NCBI GenBank assembly: GCA_016713245.1
Contig: JADJPM010000004.1
Span: forward strand, 2,480,001 to 2,544,000
Direction: 5' to 3'
DNA from: Verrucomicrobiaceae bacterium
GTDB taxonomy: Bacteria; Verrucomicrobiota; Verrucomicrobiia; Verrucomicrobiales; Verrucomicrobiaceae
DNA length: 64,000 nt
Part shown: piece after piece, positions 7,245 to 14,756 of the stretch
Layout: each line of letters opens with the position of its first letter
Numbering within the stretch: position 1 is the stretch's first letter
Program-made: the position numbers and the translations under genes
Notes under the pieces: generated by a model
Databases searched by the model: none
What the model was told of the DNA's origin: nothing
The model's input: the letters and a program-made list of their open reading frames with translations, nothing else

Positions 7245-8945
7245 ATGTCCCGCCCGCTTTCCCTCGCCGTCTATGTGGTGATGACCGTCTTTTTCGGGTG
7301 CTTCTTTGTGTATCCAATCTGGGCGGCCCTGCTAGAGGCCTTCATCGAGCCAGGCACGGGAGGCGGATTCACCTTCGCCTATGTGGCGGAGGTCTTCATG
7401 AATGCGCTCTACCGTGAGGGGCTGCTCAATTCCTTCCAAATTGCCATCTGGAGCACGCTGCTGAGCCTGGTGATCGCCCTGCCGCTGGCGGCGCTGCAGG
7501 TGCGCTGCGCCTTTCCAGGTCGTGGGCTGCTTAATTCCATGGTGCTGCTGCCGATGATTCTGCCGCCCTTCGTGGGTGCCATCGGGGTCAAAGCCATGCT
7601 CGGTCAGGCAGGCGCACTGAATGCCCTTCTCATCTCCTTCGGCCTGATGGATCCTGCGGACCCGGTGAACTGGCTTGGCGAGGGGCGCATGTTCGGCGTC
7701 GTGATCATGGAGGCCCTGCACCTTTACCCGATCATCTACCTCAATACGGCCGCTGCCCTCGCCAATCTCGATCCGGCACTGGAGGAGGCCGCCTCCAATC
7801 TCGGCTGCACCGGTTGGCGGCGTTTTCAGCGCATCACGCTGCCGCTGATCATGCCGGGCGTGTTTGCCGGTGGCACGATTGTCTTCGTGTGGGCCTTCAC
7901 GGAGATGGGGGTGCCGCTGGTGTTTGATTTCGAGCGGGTCACCGCCGTGCAGGTCTTCCGCGGCATCAATGACCTCAGTGGGAATCCTTTCCCGTATGCC
8001 CTCGTGGCCGTGATGCTGGGCTTCAGCACGCTTTTCTATGCCACGGGGAAGTTCTTTTTCAGTGGAGGCAGCGCCACGGGAGGAGGAAGAGCCTCCACCG
8101 CACGCGAATTGAAGGTGCTACCCCCAAAACAAGCCTGGGGCGTCACCGCTCTTTTTGCCTTTGTCACCTTCCTAGCCGTCGTCCCGCACCTCGGCGTCGT
8201 GTTGCTCTCCCTTTCGAATGACTGGTATCAGACGGTCATCCCGCATTCGCTGACGCTTTCACACTATCACGAGGCGCTTGGGCATGAACTCACGCTCTCG
8301 TCGATCTCCAACAGCCTTAAATACTCCTGCATCGCCGTCATCGTGGCGCTCGTGCTCGGCATCGGTGTGGCTTACGTCTCGGTGCGAACTCGCCTCTGGG
8401 GCCGCCGAGCCCTCGACACCATGGCCATGCTGCCGCTGGCGGTCCCAGGCATCGTGATGGCCTTTGGTTACCTCGCCATGACTCGCCCCGGCCAACCTTT
8501 CTCCTGGCTCATGCTCGGCGAAGATCCGGTTTTACTGCTGGTGATCGCTTACGCGGTCAGGCGGCTGCCCTATGTGGTGCGCAGCGCGGCCGCAGGCTTT
8601 CAGCAGGTCAGCCCTCAGCTCGAGGAAGCCGCGCAAAACCTCGGGGCGACACCGGAGCGTGCTCTCTGGCGTGTCACCCTACCGCTCGTCACGCCCAATC
8701 TCATCGCCGGGGGCCTGCTGGCCTTCTCCTTTGCCATGCTGGAGGTGAGTGACTCGATGGTGCTCGCCCAGCAGACGACTCATTTCCCGATCACCAAGGC
8801 CATTTATTCCCTCATGATGGGCCTCGGCAATGGCCCCAGCATCGCCAGCGCTCTCGGCGTCTGGGCGATGATCTTCCTCGGCGTGACCATCCTCGCCGCC
8901 GGAGTGATTCTCGGGAAAAAACTCGGTGCCATGTTCCGAGCGTGA
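7245..8945 (+). CDS. ABC transporter permease, two fused BPD_transp_1 domains (iron/thiamine-type)
   Basis: 566 residues with about 12 membrane spans. Two EAA loops are visible, EEAASNLGCTGWRRFQRI near 178-195 and EEAAQNLGATPERALWRV near 462-479, showing that two permease domains are joined in one chain as in FbpB/ThiP-type importers for ferric iron, thiamine or related ligands. No binding protein or ATPase gene is next to it, so the substrate cannot be assigned. The gene is intact and followed by a tRNA gene. Confidence 0.85.
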   Translation: MSRPLSLAVYVVMTVFFGCFFVYPIWAALLEAFIEPGTGGGFTFAYVAEVFMNALYREGLLNSFQIAIWSTLLSLVIALPLAALQVRCAFPGRGLLNSMVLLPMILPPFVGAIGVKAMLGQAGALNALLISFGLMDPADPVNWLGEGRMFGVVIMEALHLYPIIYLNTAAALANLDPALEEAASNLGCTGWRRFQRITLPLIMPGVFAGGTIVFVWAFTEMGVPLVFDFERVTAVQVFRGINDLSGNPFPYALVAVMLGFSTLFYATGKFFFSGGSATGGGRASTARELKVLPPKQAWGVTALFAFVTFLAVVPHLGVVLLSLSNDWYQTVIPHSLTLSHYHEALGHELTLSSISNSLKYSCIAVIVALVLGIGVAYVSVRTRLWGRRALDTMAMLPLAVPGIVMAFGYLAMTRPGQPFSWLMLGEDPVLLLVIAYAVRRLPYVVRSAAAGFQQVSPQLEEAAQNLGATPERALWRVTLPLVTPNLIAGGLLAFSFAMLEVSDSMVLAQQTTHFPITKAIYSLMMGLGNGPSIASALGVWAMIFLGVTILAAGVILGKKLGAMFRA

Positions 8946-9019
8946 GCCAAAAAGATTTATCGCTGAATTTCTCTTGCCAAATCGAGCTTTTCCCCGATGA
9001 TCCGCGCCCCGCAAAATAC

Positions 9020-9094
9020 GACCCCTTCGTCTAGCGGTTAGGACACATCCCTTTCACGGATGCGACACGAGTTCGATTCTCGTAGGGGTCGCCA
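9020..9094 (+). tRNA. tRNA-Glu (anticodon TTC)
   Basis: A full cloverleaf can be drawn: acceptor GACCCCT/AGGGGTC, D arm with AGCGGTTAGGA, anticodon stem CATCC/GGATG with loop CTTTCAC (anticodon TTC), T arm ACGAG-TTCGATT-CTCGT, discriminator G91 and an encoded CCA at 9092-9094. A short hairpin (ACTTC-AAC-GAAGT) follows directly. Confidence 0.95.
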
Positions 9095-9221
9095 CTTCAA
9101 CGAAGTGAGCCAAGGCGGCGGGCGTCAAAGACGCTCCACTGGAAGGCTTCAAAGCCCTCGAACGGTCAAACCCAAGCCTTTGCGGTTCTCGGAAACAGCG
9201 GTAGTTCACCACCTCCACTGC

Positions 9222-10124
9222 ATGCCCGCCCAGCCCATCGAATTCCACCATCGCCTCACCGGCCGCCTCGAAACCGAGCAAGTCTATGGCGAGGGCTTCC
9301 TGCGCTTTGTGTATGAGAATCCACTGGGTTCTCTCCCGCTGCATGCGCTGGTGAAGCGTCGGCTCTTTTCCTCCTGGTATGGCAGCCGGATGGATGCGGC
9401 GGCAAGCCGTGAAAAGGTCCAGCCCTTCATCGAGCAGTATGACATCGACGTCAGCGAACTGGCCGATGCGCCCGAGAGCTACCACACCTTCAACGAGTTC
9501 TTTTACCGCAAACTGAAGCCCTCCGCCCGCCCCATCGCCGCAGGTGCCAAAGAAATCGCTCTGCCTGCGGATGGTCGTCATCTGGTCATGCCGGACATCG
9601 CTGCCTGTGAGGCCTTCTTCGTCAAAGGCGTGCGTTTTGACCTCGCTGCCCTGCTACGGGATGAGAGCCTCGCGAAACGCTTCGCGCATGGGAGCATGCT
9701 CATCTCCCGGCTGTGCCCGGTGGACTACCATCGTTTTCATTTCCCCTTCGGTGGCATCCCAGCGGCCTCGAAGGTGGTCACCGGGCCATTTTACTCGGTG
9801 AGCCCCATCGCGCTGCGACGTCGCCCGTCGATCCTGTGGGAGAATCAACGGGAGATCACCTTGCTTCGAACGGAAGCACTGGGTGATGTGCTGCTGCTGG
9901 AGATCGGAGCCACCTGCGTGGGCTCCATCGTGCAAAGCTTCACGCCGGGCCAAAGCGTGGCCAAGGGCGATGAGAAAGGCTATTTCCGCTTCGGCGGCTC
10001 CTGCTGCATCACCATTTTTGAACCGAACCGCGTGCGCTTTACCGATGATCTCGTGGAACACAGTGCCGCTGGCCGCGAGGTGTATGCGAAAATGGGCGAT
10101 GTGGCCGCCACAATGATCAACTGA
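9222..10124 (+). CDS. psd: phosphatidylserine decarboxylase
   Basis: 300 residues. Converts phosphatidylserine to phosphatidylethanolamine at the inner membrane, using a pyruvoyl group made by self-cleavage. The VDYHRFHFP motif is at about 166-174, and a GGS site (Ser260 in YFRFGGSCC) is where cleavage should form the pyruvoyl residue. The frame is open up to 9060, but that would overlap the tRNA, so Met at 9222 is taken as the start. Length and the GGS rather than LGST site fit the type-II-like decarboxylases. Confidence 0.9.
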   Translation: MPAQPIEFHHRLTGRLETEQVYGEGFLRFVYENPLGSLPLHALVKRRLFSSWYGSRMDAAASREKVQPFIEQYDIDVSELADAPESYHTFNEFFYRKLKPSARPIAAGAKEIALPADGRHLVMPDIAACEAFFVKGVRFDLAALLRDESLAKRFAHGSMLISRLCPVDYHRFHFPFGGIPAASKVVTGPFYSVSPIALRRRPSILWENQREITLLRTEALGDVLLLEIGATCVGSIVQSFTPGQSVAKGDEKGYFRFGGSCCITIFEPNRVRFTDDLVEHSAAGREVYAKMGDVAATMIN

Positions 10125-10686
10125 GCGCCTTCGGTGGCCCGAGCACCTCTCCGAGCACGATGGCACGACGCATGGCGGCGGGATCATGACGCAAGGAACG
10201 CAGCGAGGCCATCATCGGGGATTCGATGCCTTTTTGAACGAAGGCAGGAGACGTCGGAGCGACCACGACAGGAGCGGGCGCTGGCACTTGGACTGGAGGC
10301 GGAGGTGCGGCCGGCTTGCGATTCTCCAGTTGGCGCTTTTGCGCCGCCGTCAAAGCCGGAGGCTGCTGCTGTTTTTGAGCCTGGGCTGCCTCACGCACAT
10401 CCTTCCACGCTTTGCGGATCTCTTCCCAAGGGGCGGCGGGCACTGGAGGTGGACTCGATGGGATGGGCGGTGGCTGCGACGAAGCGGCGGCACGACGGCG
10501 AGCCTCTTCTTGGAGCTCACGGAGACGTTCTGCGTTTGGATCGACTTCCTCGCCGTAATCAGGCGTTTGGGACTTATTGCCAGTCCACTGCTCCCACAGC
10601 CATTTGAGGAAGCTGAAGATCACCGCGAGCACGACGATGGCCACCTGAACGGTGTCCACTTCGGCATGCAGAACGTTTGGCGTCAT
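10117..10686 (-). CDS. proline-rich membrane-anchored hypothetical protein
   Basis: 189 residues. One membrane span at about 10-30 is followed by a charged region and long Pro/Ala/Gln-rich linkers (residues 70-150), then a short conserved-looking C-terminus (SPMMASLRSLRHDPAAMRRAIVLGEVLGPP). The tail resembles short segments seen after low-complexity linkers in other verrucomicrobial floA neighbours, but no family is named. It is the third gene of a minus-strand cluster nfeD-floA-this gene and overlaps the psd stop by 8 bases tail to tail. Confidence 0.6.
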   Translation of the reverse strand: MTPNVLHAEVDTVQVAIVVLAVIFSFLKWLWEQWTGNKSQTPDYGEEVDPNAERLRELQEEARRRAAASSQPPPIPSSPPPVPAAPWEEIRKAWKDVREAAQAQKQQQPPALTAAQKRQLENRKPAAPPPPVQVPAPAPVVVAPTSPAFVQKGIESPMMASLRSLRHDPAAMRRAIVLGEVLGPPKALS

Positions 10687-10710
10687 GAGGCGTGAAGGCG
10701 GAGGCTTCGC

Positions 10711-11721
10711 TTACTTCGCGGCGGGTGAATCACCGGCGATCTTGGTGCGCATCTCAGTGTCAGCGAGGACGTTTTTATACTTGGTGTAGTCCATCACGCC
10801 GAGCTGGCCATTGCGGAAGGCTTCAGCAATGGCGAGAGGCACCAGCGCCTCGGCCTCGACGACCTTCGCACGCATCTCCTGGGTGCGGGCGGACATTTCT
10901 TGTTCGAGAGCCACCGCAGCCGCACGACGCATTTCAGCCATGGCTTGAGCGATCTTTTTGTCCGCTTCGGCCTGCTCCGTTTGCAGTTTGGCACCCACGT
11001 TTTCACCCACATCGATGTCGGCGATGTCGATGGAGAGAATTTCAAAGGCGGTGCCAGCATCCACGCCTTTGTGCAGGACGAGCTTGGAAATGCTATCCGG
11101 GTTTTCCAGCACCGCTTTGTAGGAATCCGAAGAGCCGATGCAGGTGACGATGCCTTCACCCACACGGGCGACAACGGTCTCTTCCGTGGCACCACCGACG
11201 AAGCGGTCGAGATTCGTGCGAACCGTCACACGGGCACGTACACGAAGGGAGATGCCATCTTTGGCAACGGCGTCGATCTTGCCACCACGGCCCATGTCCG
11301 GGTGCGGGCAGTCAATGACTTTCGGATTGATGCTGGTGCGCACGGCTTCGAGGACTGTCTTGCCGGTGCCTTTGCAAGCGAGGTCGATGGCGCAGGCGCG
11401 GTTGTAGTCGAGCGGGATGCCCGCTTTGTCCGCCGCGATGAGGGCGAGCACGACATGCGTGACCTCGCCACCGGCGAGGAAGTGCGCCTCAAGCTGGTCG
11501 GTATTGATGGGGATGCCGGCCTTCGCCGCCGTGATGCGGGTATCGACGATGAGCGCATTCGGCACGCCACGCAGCCACATGGCGAGCAGCGTGGTGAAGC
11601 TCACCGGCGCATTCGCAATGCGTGCGCGGAGCCAGAGATTGAAGAATTTCGCAACGAGGAGGAAGAGAACAAGAGCGACGACGATGGCGATGCCGATACC
11701 GAAGATTTCGAGAGGTTTCAT
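10711..11721 (-). CDS. floA: flotillin-like protein FloA
   Basis: 336 residues, the normal FloA length. An N-terminal hydrophobic hairpin/span (about 5-28) is followed by the SPFH-like domain with conserved INPKVIDCPHPDMG and VGGATEETVVARVGEG segments, and a C-terminal Ala/Glu-rich coiled coil (EQAEADKKIAQAMAEMRRAA). FloA organises fluid membrane microdomains. It lies directly downstream of an nfeD-type gene, the usual pairing. Confidence 0.95.
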   Translation of the reverse strand: MKPLEIFGIGIAIVVALVLFLLVAKFFNLWLRARIANAPVSFTTLLAMWLRGVPNALIVDTRITAAKAGIPINTDQLEAHFLAGGEVTHVVLALIAADKAGIPLDYNRACAIDLACKGTGKTVLEAVRTSINPKVIDCPHPDMGRGGKIDAVAKDGISLRVRARVTVRTNLDRFVGGATEETVVARVGEGIVTCIGSSDSYKAVLENPDSISKLVLHKGVDAGTAFEILSIDIADIDVGENVGAKLQTEQAEADKKIAQAMAEMRRAAAVALEQEMSARTQEMRAKVVEAEALVPLAIAEAFRNGQLGVMDYTKYKNVLADTEMRTKIAGDSPAAK

Positions 11722-11790
11722 GGTAGGTGGGAGGGTGGACTGGCGGAGTAGTGGAGGCGTGTTGAGAAAGGGGAGAGTGGAAATTTGGGC

Positions 11791-12267
11791 TCAAATCGCA
11801 CGGACGAGCAGCGAGCCAAATTCAGCGGCGACGACCTCCACCTTGGCTCCGGCGGGCGCATGACCGGTTTGGCAGCGCACTTCAAAGCGCTTCCCGCCGA
11901 TCTCGGCATGGCCCAGCGGTCGCAGCTCGGTGAGGGCAATGCCTTGGGCACCCGGTGAGGCATCCATCGGGGCCTCCGCGCTTCCCTGAATGGCTGCTTC
12001 GAGCATGAAACCTCGGCGGAAGAACTTCACCGCGAACCATTTGAGCCACGCCATCATGATGATGCAGGTTCCCACGAGGATGCCAATGGCGAGCGAGGCT
12101 CTCTGGCTGCCGCTCCAGTGATTCAGATCCTCCGCGGTCATCGTGAGCCACAGCGCCGCGAGCAGGCTGAGCGTACCGATGGTCCCGGCGATCATGCCGG
12201 GCAGAAACGTCTCCAGCATGAGCAGCAGGATGCCGAACAACGCGAGGGTGAGGATGCTGGTGAGCAT
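11791..12267 (-). CDS. NfeD-like membrane protein
   Basis: 158 residues from Met at 12267; the longer open frame upstream is non-coding in character and overlaps the SDR gene end. Three hydrophobic segments (about 3-25, 28-47, 58-80) precede a C-terminal OB-fold-like beta domain (GIALTELRPLGHAEIGGKRFEV, GAKVEVVAAEFGSLLV). NfeD partners stabilise flotillins, and the gene is 69 bases upstream of floA on the same strand. Confidence 0.85.
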   Translation of the reverse strand: MLTSILTLALFGILLLMLETFLPGMIAGTIGTLSLLAALWLTMTAEDLNHWSGSQRASLAIGILVGTCIIMMAWLKWFAVKFFRRGFMLEAAIQGSAEAPMDASPGAQGIALTELRPLGHAEIGGKRFEVRCQTGHAPAGAKVEVVAAEFGSLLVRAI

Positions 12268-12313
12268 GCGCGGATGCTCCGGCAGGAGGCGGCATCCGTC
12301 AAGGCATCCCGCG

Positions 12314-13090
12314 TCAGCGCAGATTCCCCACCCCACCATCGATGGGATAGCAGCTGCCGGTGACAAAGCCCGCCTCGTCGCTGCAAAGATAGAGAGCGAG
12401 CGCGGCGATCTCCTCCGGCTTGGCCATGCGGCCGATGGGCTGGGCCTCGCTGAGCGTCTGAAACATCTCCGCCTCTCGGCCGGGATAGGTTTTGGCCAGA
12501 TAACCATCCACAAACGGCGTGTGGACGCGGGCCGGAGCGATGCAATTGCAGCGGATACCTTGCTTGAGGAAGTCCTTCGCGATGGAGTAGGTCATCATGA
12601 GCACCGCCCCTTTCGTCATTGAGTAGGCAAAGCGGTCAGGCAGGCCCATTAGAGCCGCGATGGAGCACATATTCAGGATCACGCCGTTCTGGCGGGCCGT
12701 CATGTGGGCGAGGGCGGCATGGGCGCAGGCATACACGCCTTTGATGTTCACCTGATAGAGGCGGTCTAGGTCCGCCTCGGAGGTGGAGAGGGCCGTGCCG
12801 ATGTGGGCGATACCGGCGTTGTTCACCAGGATATCGATCTTCCCGCCATGACGTGCCGCGATGTCGTCGAAGAGCGTTTTCACGCCGACGACGCCACTCA
12901 CATCACAGGCAGAGGCCTTGGCGCTGCCGCCAGCGGCCGTGATGAGGTCCACCGTGACCTGGGCGTTCTTTTCATCGAGATCGAGCACCTCGACATGAGC
13001 GCCCTGCTTGGCGAAAAGCACCGCGATGGCCTGACCAATGCCGGAGCCAGCTCCGGTGATGATGACGTTTTTGCTTTGAAGGGAAAACAT
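12314..13090 (-). CDS. SDR family oxidoreductase
   Basis: 258 residues, classical SDR size. The nucleotide site TGAGSGIG is at residues 12-19, NNAG near 90 and the YSMTK active site near 155. The C-terminus ends GSCYPIDGGVGNLR. Asp/Glu residues after the second strand (EVLDLDEKN) suggest NAD(H) preference. The start at 13090 is chosen by alignment of the first strand to SDR starts. It is 46 bases upstream of nfeD and may be co-transcribed; the substrate is unknown. Confidence 0.9.
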   Translation of the reverse strand: MFSLQSKNVIITGAGSGIGQAIAVLFAKQGAHVEVLDLDEKNAQVTVDLITAAGGSAKASACDVSGVVGVKTLFDDIAARHGGKIDILVNNAGIAHIGTALSTSEADLDRLYQVNIKGVYACAHAALAHMTARQNGVILNMCSIAALMGLPDRFAYSMTKGAVLMMTYSIAKDFLKQGIRCNCIAPARVHTPFVDGYLAKTYPGREAEMFQTLSEAQPIGRMAKPEEIAALALYLCSDEAGFVTGSCYPIDGGVGNLR

Positions 13091-13224
13091 GAAGCGGCGG
13101 AATACGCCGTCCCCGGACGGGTTCAATCAGCAACCTCCATTCGGGCGGCACTTCATGGTATGCGAGCATTTTTTCAGCGACGCTCTGGCCCGGAATGTTC
13201 TATATTTGGCGCTCATCCACGCGC

Positions 13225-13836
13225 ATGAAGCACCTCAGCCCTCTCTCACCTGCCCTCCTCGGCCTTCTGGTTCTCACCAGTTGCCAGCTTCCGGTGAAGA
13301 AATCCTCGCTTTCACCTCAAGAAGAGCGCCTGCTGACGCTGAAGCGCCCCGCCATGGCCCAGCCCATCGTGCTTGATGTGGTGCCACTTCCAGAAGATGA
13401 AAAGGCCACCATGTGGGACATCGCGCAGACCATTCCCGCCTACGATTGGTCCATCAATGCCTTCCATCGCGATGGCCTCACCACGGAGGATGAAACGAAG
13501 TTCCTGCTCAAAGGCGATGGCTCCCAGACACCCGTCGAAATCGTGCAAAAAGCCGATTCCGAGCCCGCCCGCATCGAAGTGGCCATCGGCCCCATTCACG
13601 ACGGCTTTGGCTACCGCATGCCCAAGCTCCACTACACCTTCAAACGCGTCGATGGCGGCTGGAAGCGTCTCGACTGGCATGTCACCTACCACGGCCGCCC
13701 ACGCGGCGATGGCACCGATACCCCAGCCTTGAGCGAGGAGGAAAACCGCGCCCGCATCGAATCCATCACCGGCAAGCCTTACGACGACGGCCTCCAGCAC
13801 ATTGAGGAATCCCTCAAGACCATCGCGGAACGCTAA
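13225..13836 (+). CDS. putative lipoprotein
   Basis: 203 residues. The signal peptide ends in a lipobox (LVLTSC, Cys20), so the protein is probably acylated and membrane-anchored. The start at Met 13225 fits the signal peptide; the frame upstream is open but lacks one. The mature part is soluble and beta/alpha mixed with no recognised domain. It is divergent from the SDR gene, with a 134-base shared upstream region. Confidence 0.7.
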   Translation: MKHLSPLSPALLGLLVLTSCQLPVKKSSLSPQEERLLTLKRPAMAQPIVLDVVPLPEDEKATMWDIAQTIPAYDWSINAFHRDGLTTEDETKFLLKGDGSQTPVEIVQKADSEPARIEVAIGPIHDGFGYRMPKLHYTFKRVDGGWKRLDWHVTYHGRPRGDGTDTPALSEEENRARIESITGKPYDDGLQHIEESLKTIAER

Positions 13837-13840
13837 CCCG

Positions 13841-13969
13841 TCATTTCACGCAACCACAGCCCCCGCCACAGCCGGGTTTCTTCCGCTTCCTTTGGCTGGA
13901 AACGATGAAAAGCACGATCGTGACCAGCACGACGGCAAGAGCGGCGATGGATTGCCAGTTTTCGTTCAT
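13841..13969 (-). CDS. FeoB-associated Cys-rich membrane protein-like microprotein
   Basis: 42 residues: one membrane span (about 8-24), a basic QRKRKKP stretch and a C-terminal GCGGGCGC cluster. This is the layout of the FeoB-associated Cys-rich family, thought to accompany ferrous iron transport or bind metal. No feoB is nearby. The longer frame to 14035 is possible but would put 22 polar residues ahead of the span. Confidence 0.6.
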   Translation of the reverse strand: MNENWQSIAALAVVLVTIVLFIVSSQRKRKKPGCGGGCGCVK

Positions 13970-14035
13970 GGGAATGCGGGGTGACGGGTGGTAGCAGTAA
14001 GCGTTGCGGCGGCTTCCCCAACCTCGATTTCTCAA

Positions 14036-14756
14036 AAACTTTCACCGCCGGAAGTCTTCGCGATGAGCCAACGGTCGCGTCAGAGCAATCCCATCCAGTC
14101 GTCGCCGAAATCGATCTCCAGCCCCATCGCCCAGCAGCGCACCTGAACGGCGGGACTTATTCTTAGCCAACGCGGCGAAAGCCTGCCTCGCTACGCAGCA
14201 GCCTTGCAGGCGGGCGTCGCACGGCAGGCAGGCACGCGTCTTCTGCCCCGCTACCTCCTCAGCGCATTGATCAGCTCATCCAGCTTACATAGATTTGGAG
14301 TGGTGAGACAAGGAGACAGGGAGGGGTGAGACTTGGAGAGTGGCTGCGCCGTGCGCGAAAGACTGGGAGGGGTCAGATTTGGAGCCGAGCCCGGCGGCGA
14401 CGGGCGAACCGAAGCGTAGCGGAGATAGCCAGCGACACGCTGCCCGGAGGGTGGACGCAGTGAGGCAAACAGACTAAGCAAAGCGAAGCCCACAGGGTGA
14501 GATGAACGTGAGGCGCGAGCGAATCAAACTGAGGGGGTGGCACCGCCGCGAGTCTCAAAGTCCCCGCCTGCATCGCTGAGCGAAGCAGGCAGGCAGGTCC
14601 CAGTCCCATCGTCTCCCCGTCTCCCCGTCTCCCAGTCTCATGGTCTCCCAGTCTCCATGTCTTGCCATCCTCCCCGTTCCCTGCTTGGATAGGGGAAATA
14701 TCCCGTAGGCATCGCCTTGATGCCTGAGTTCTCTCACCTGCCACGTTGATACCTGC
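14036..14756. other. gene-free interval with low-complexity GAGAC-type repeats
   Basis: No supportable gene. 14300-14385 holds degenerate GGAGACA/GGGTGAGACTTGGAGAG repeats on the plus strand. 14586-14665 holds the same family on the minus strand (CCCGTCTCCCAGTCTC). The segment CCCGCCTGCATCGCTGAGCG at 14565-14584 recurs at 27478-27497. This block borders the restriction operon on its left as a related block does on its right. Confidence 0.7.

Noticed and set aside
9060..9221. Upstream extension of phosphatidylserine decarboxylase
   Set aside because: It overlaps the 3' half of tRNA-Glu and encodes no family sequence.
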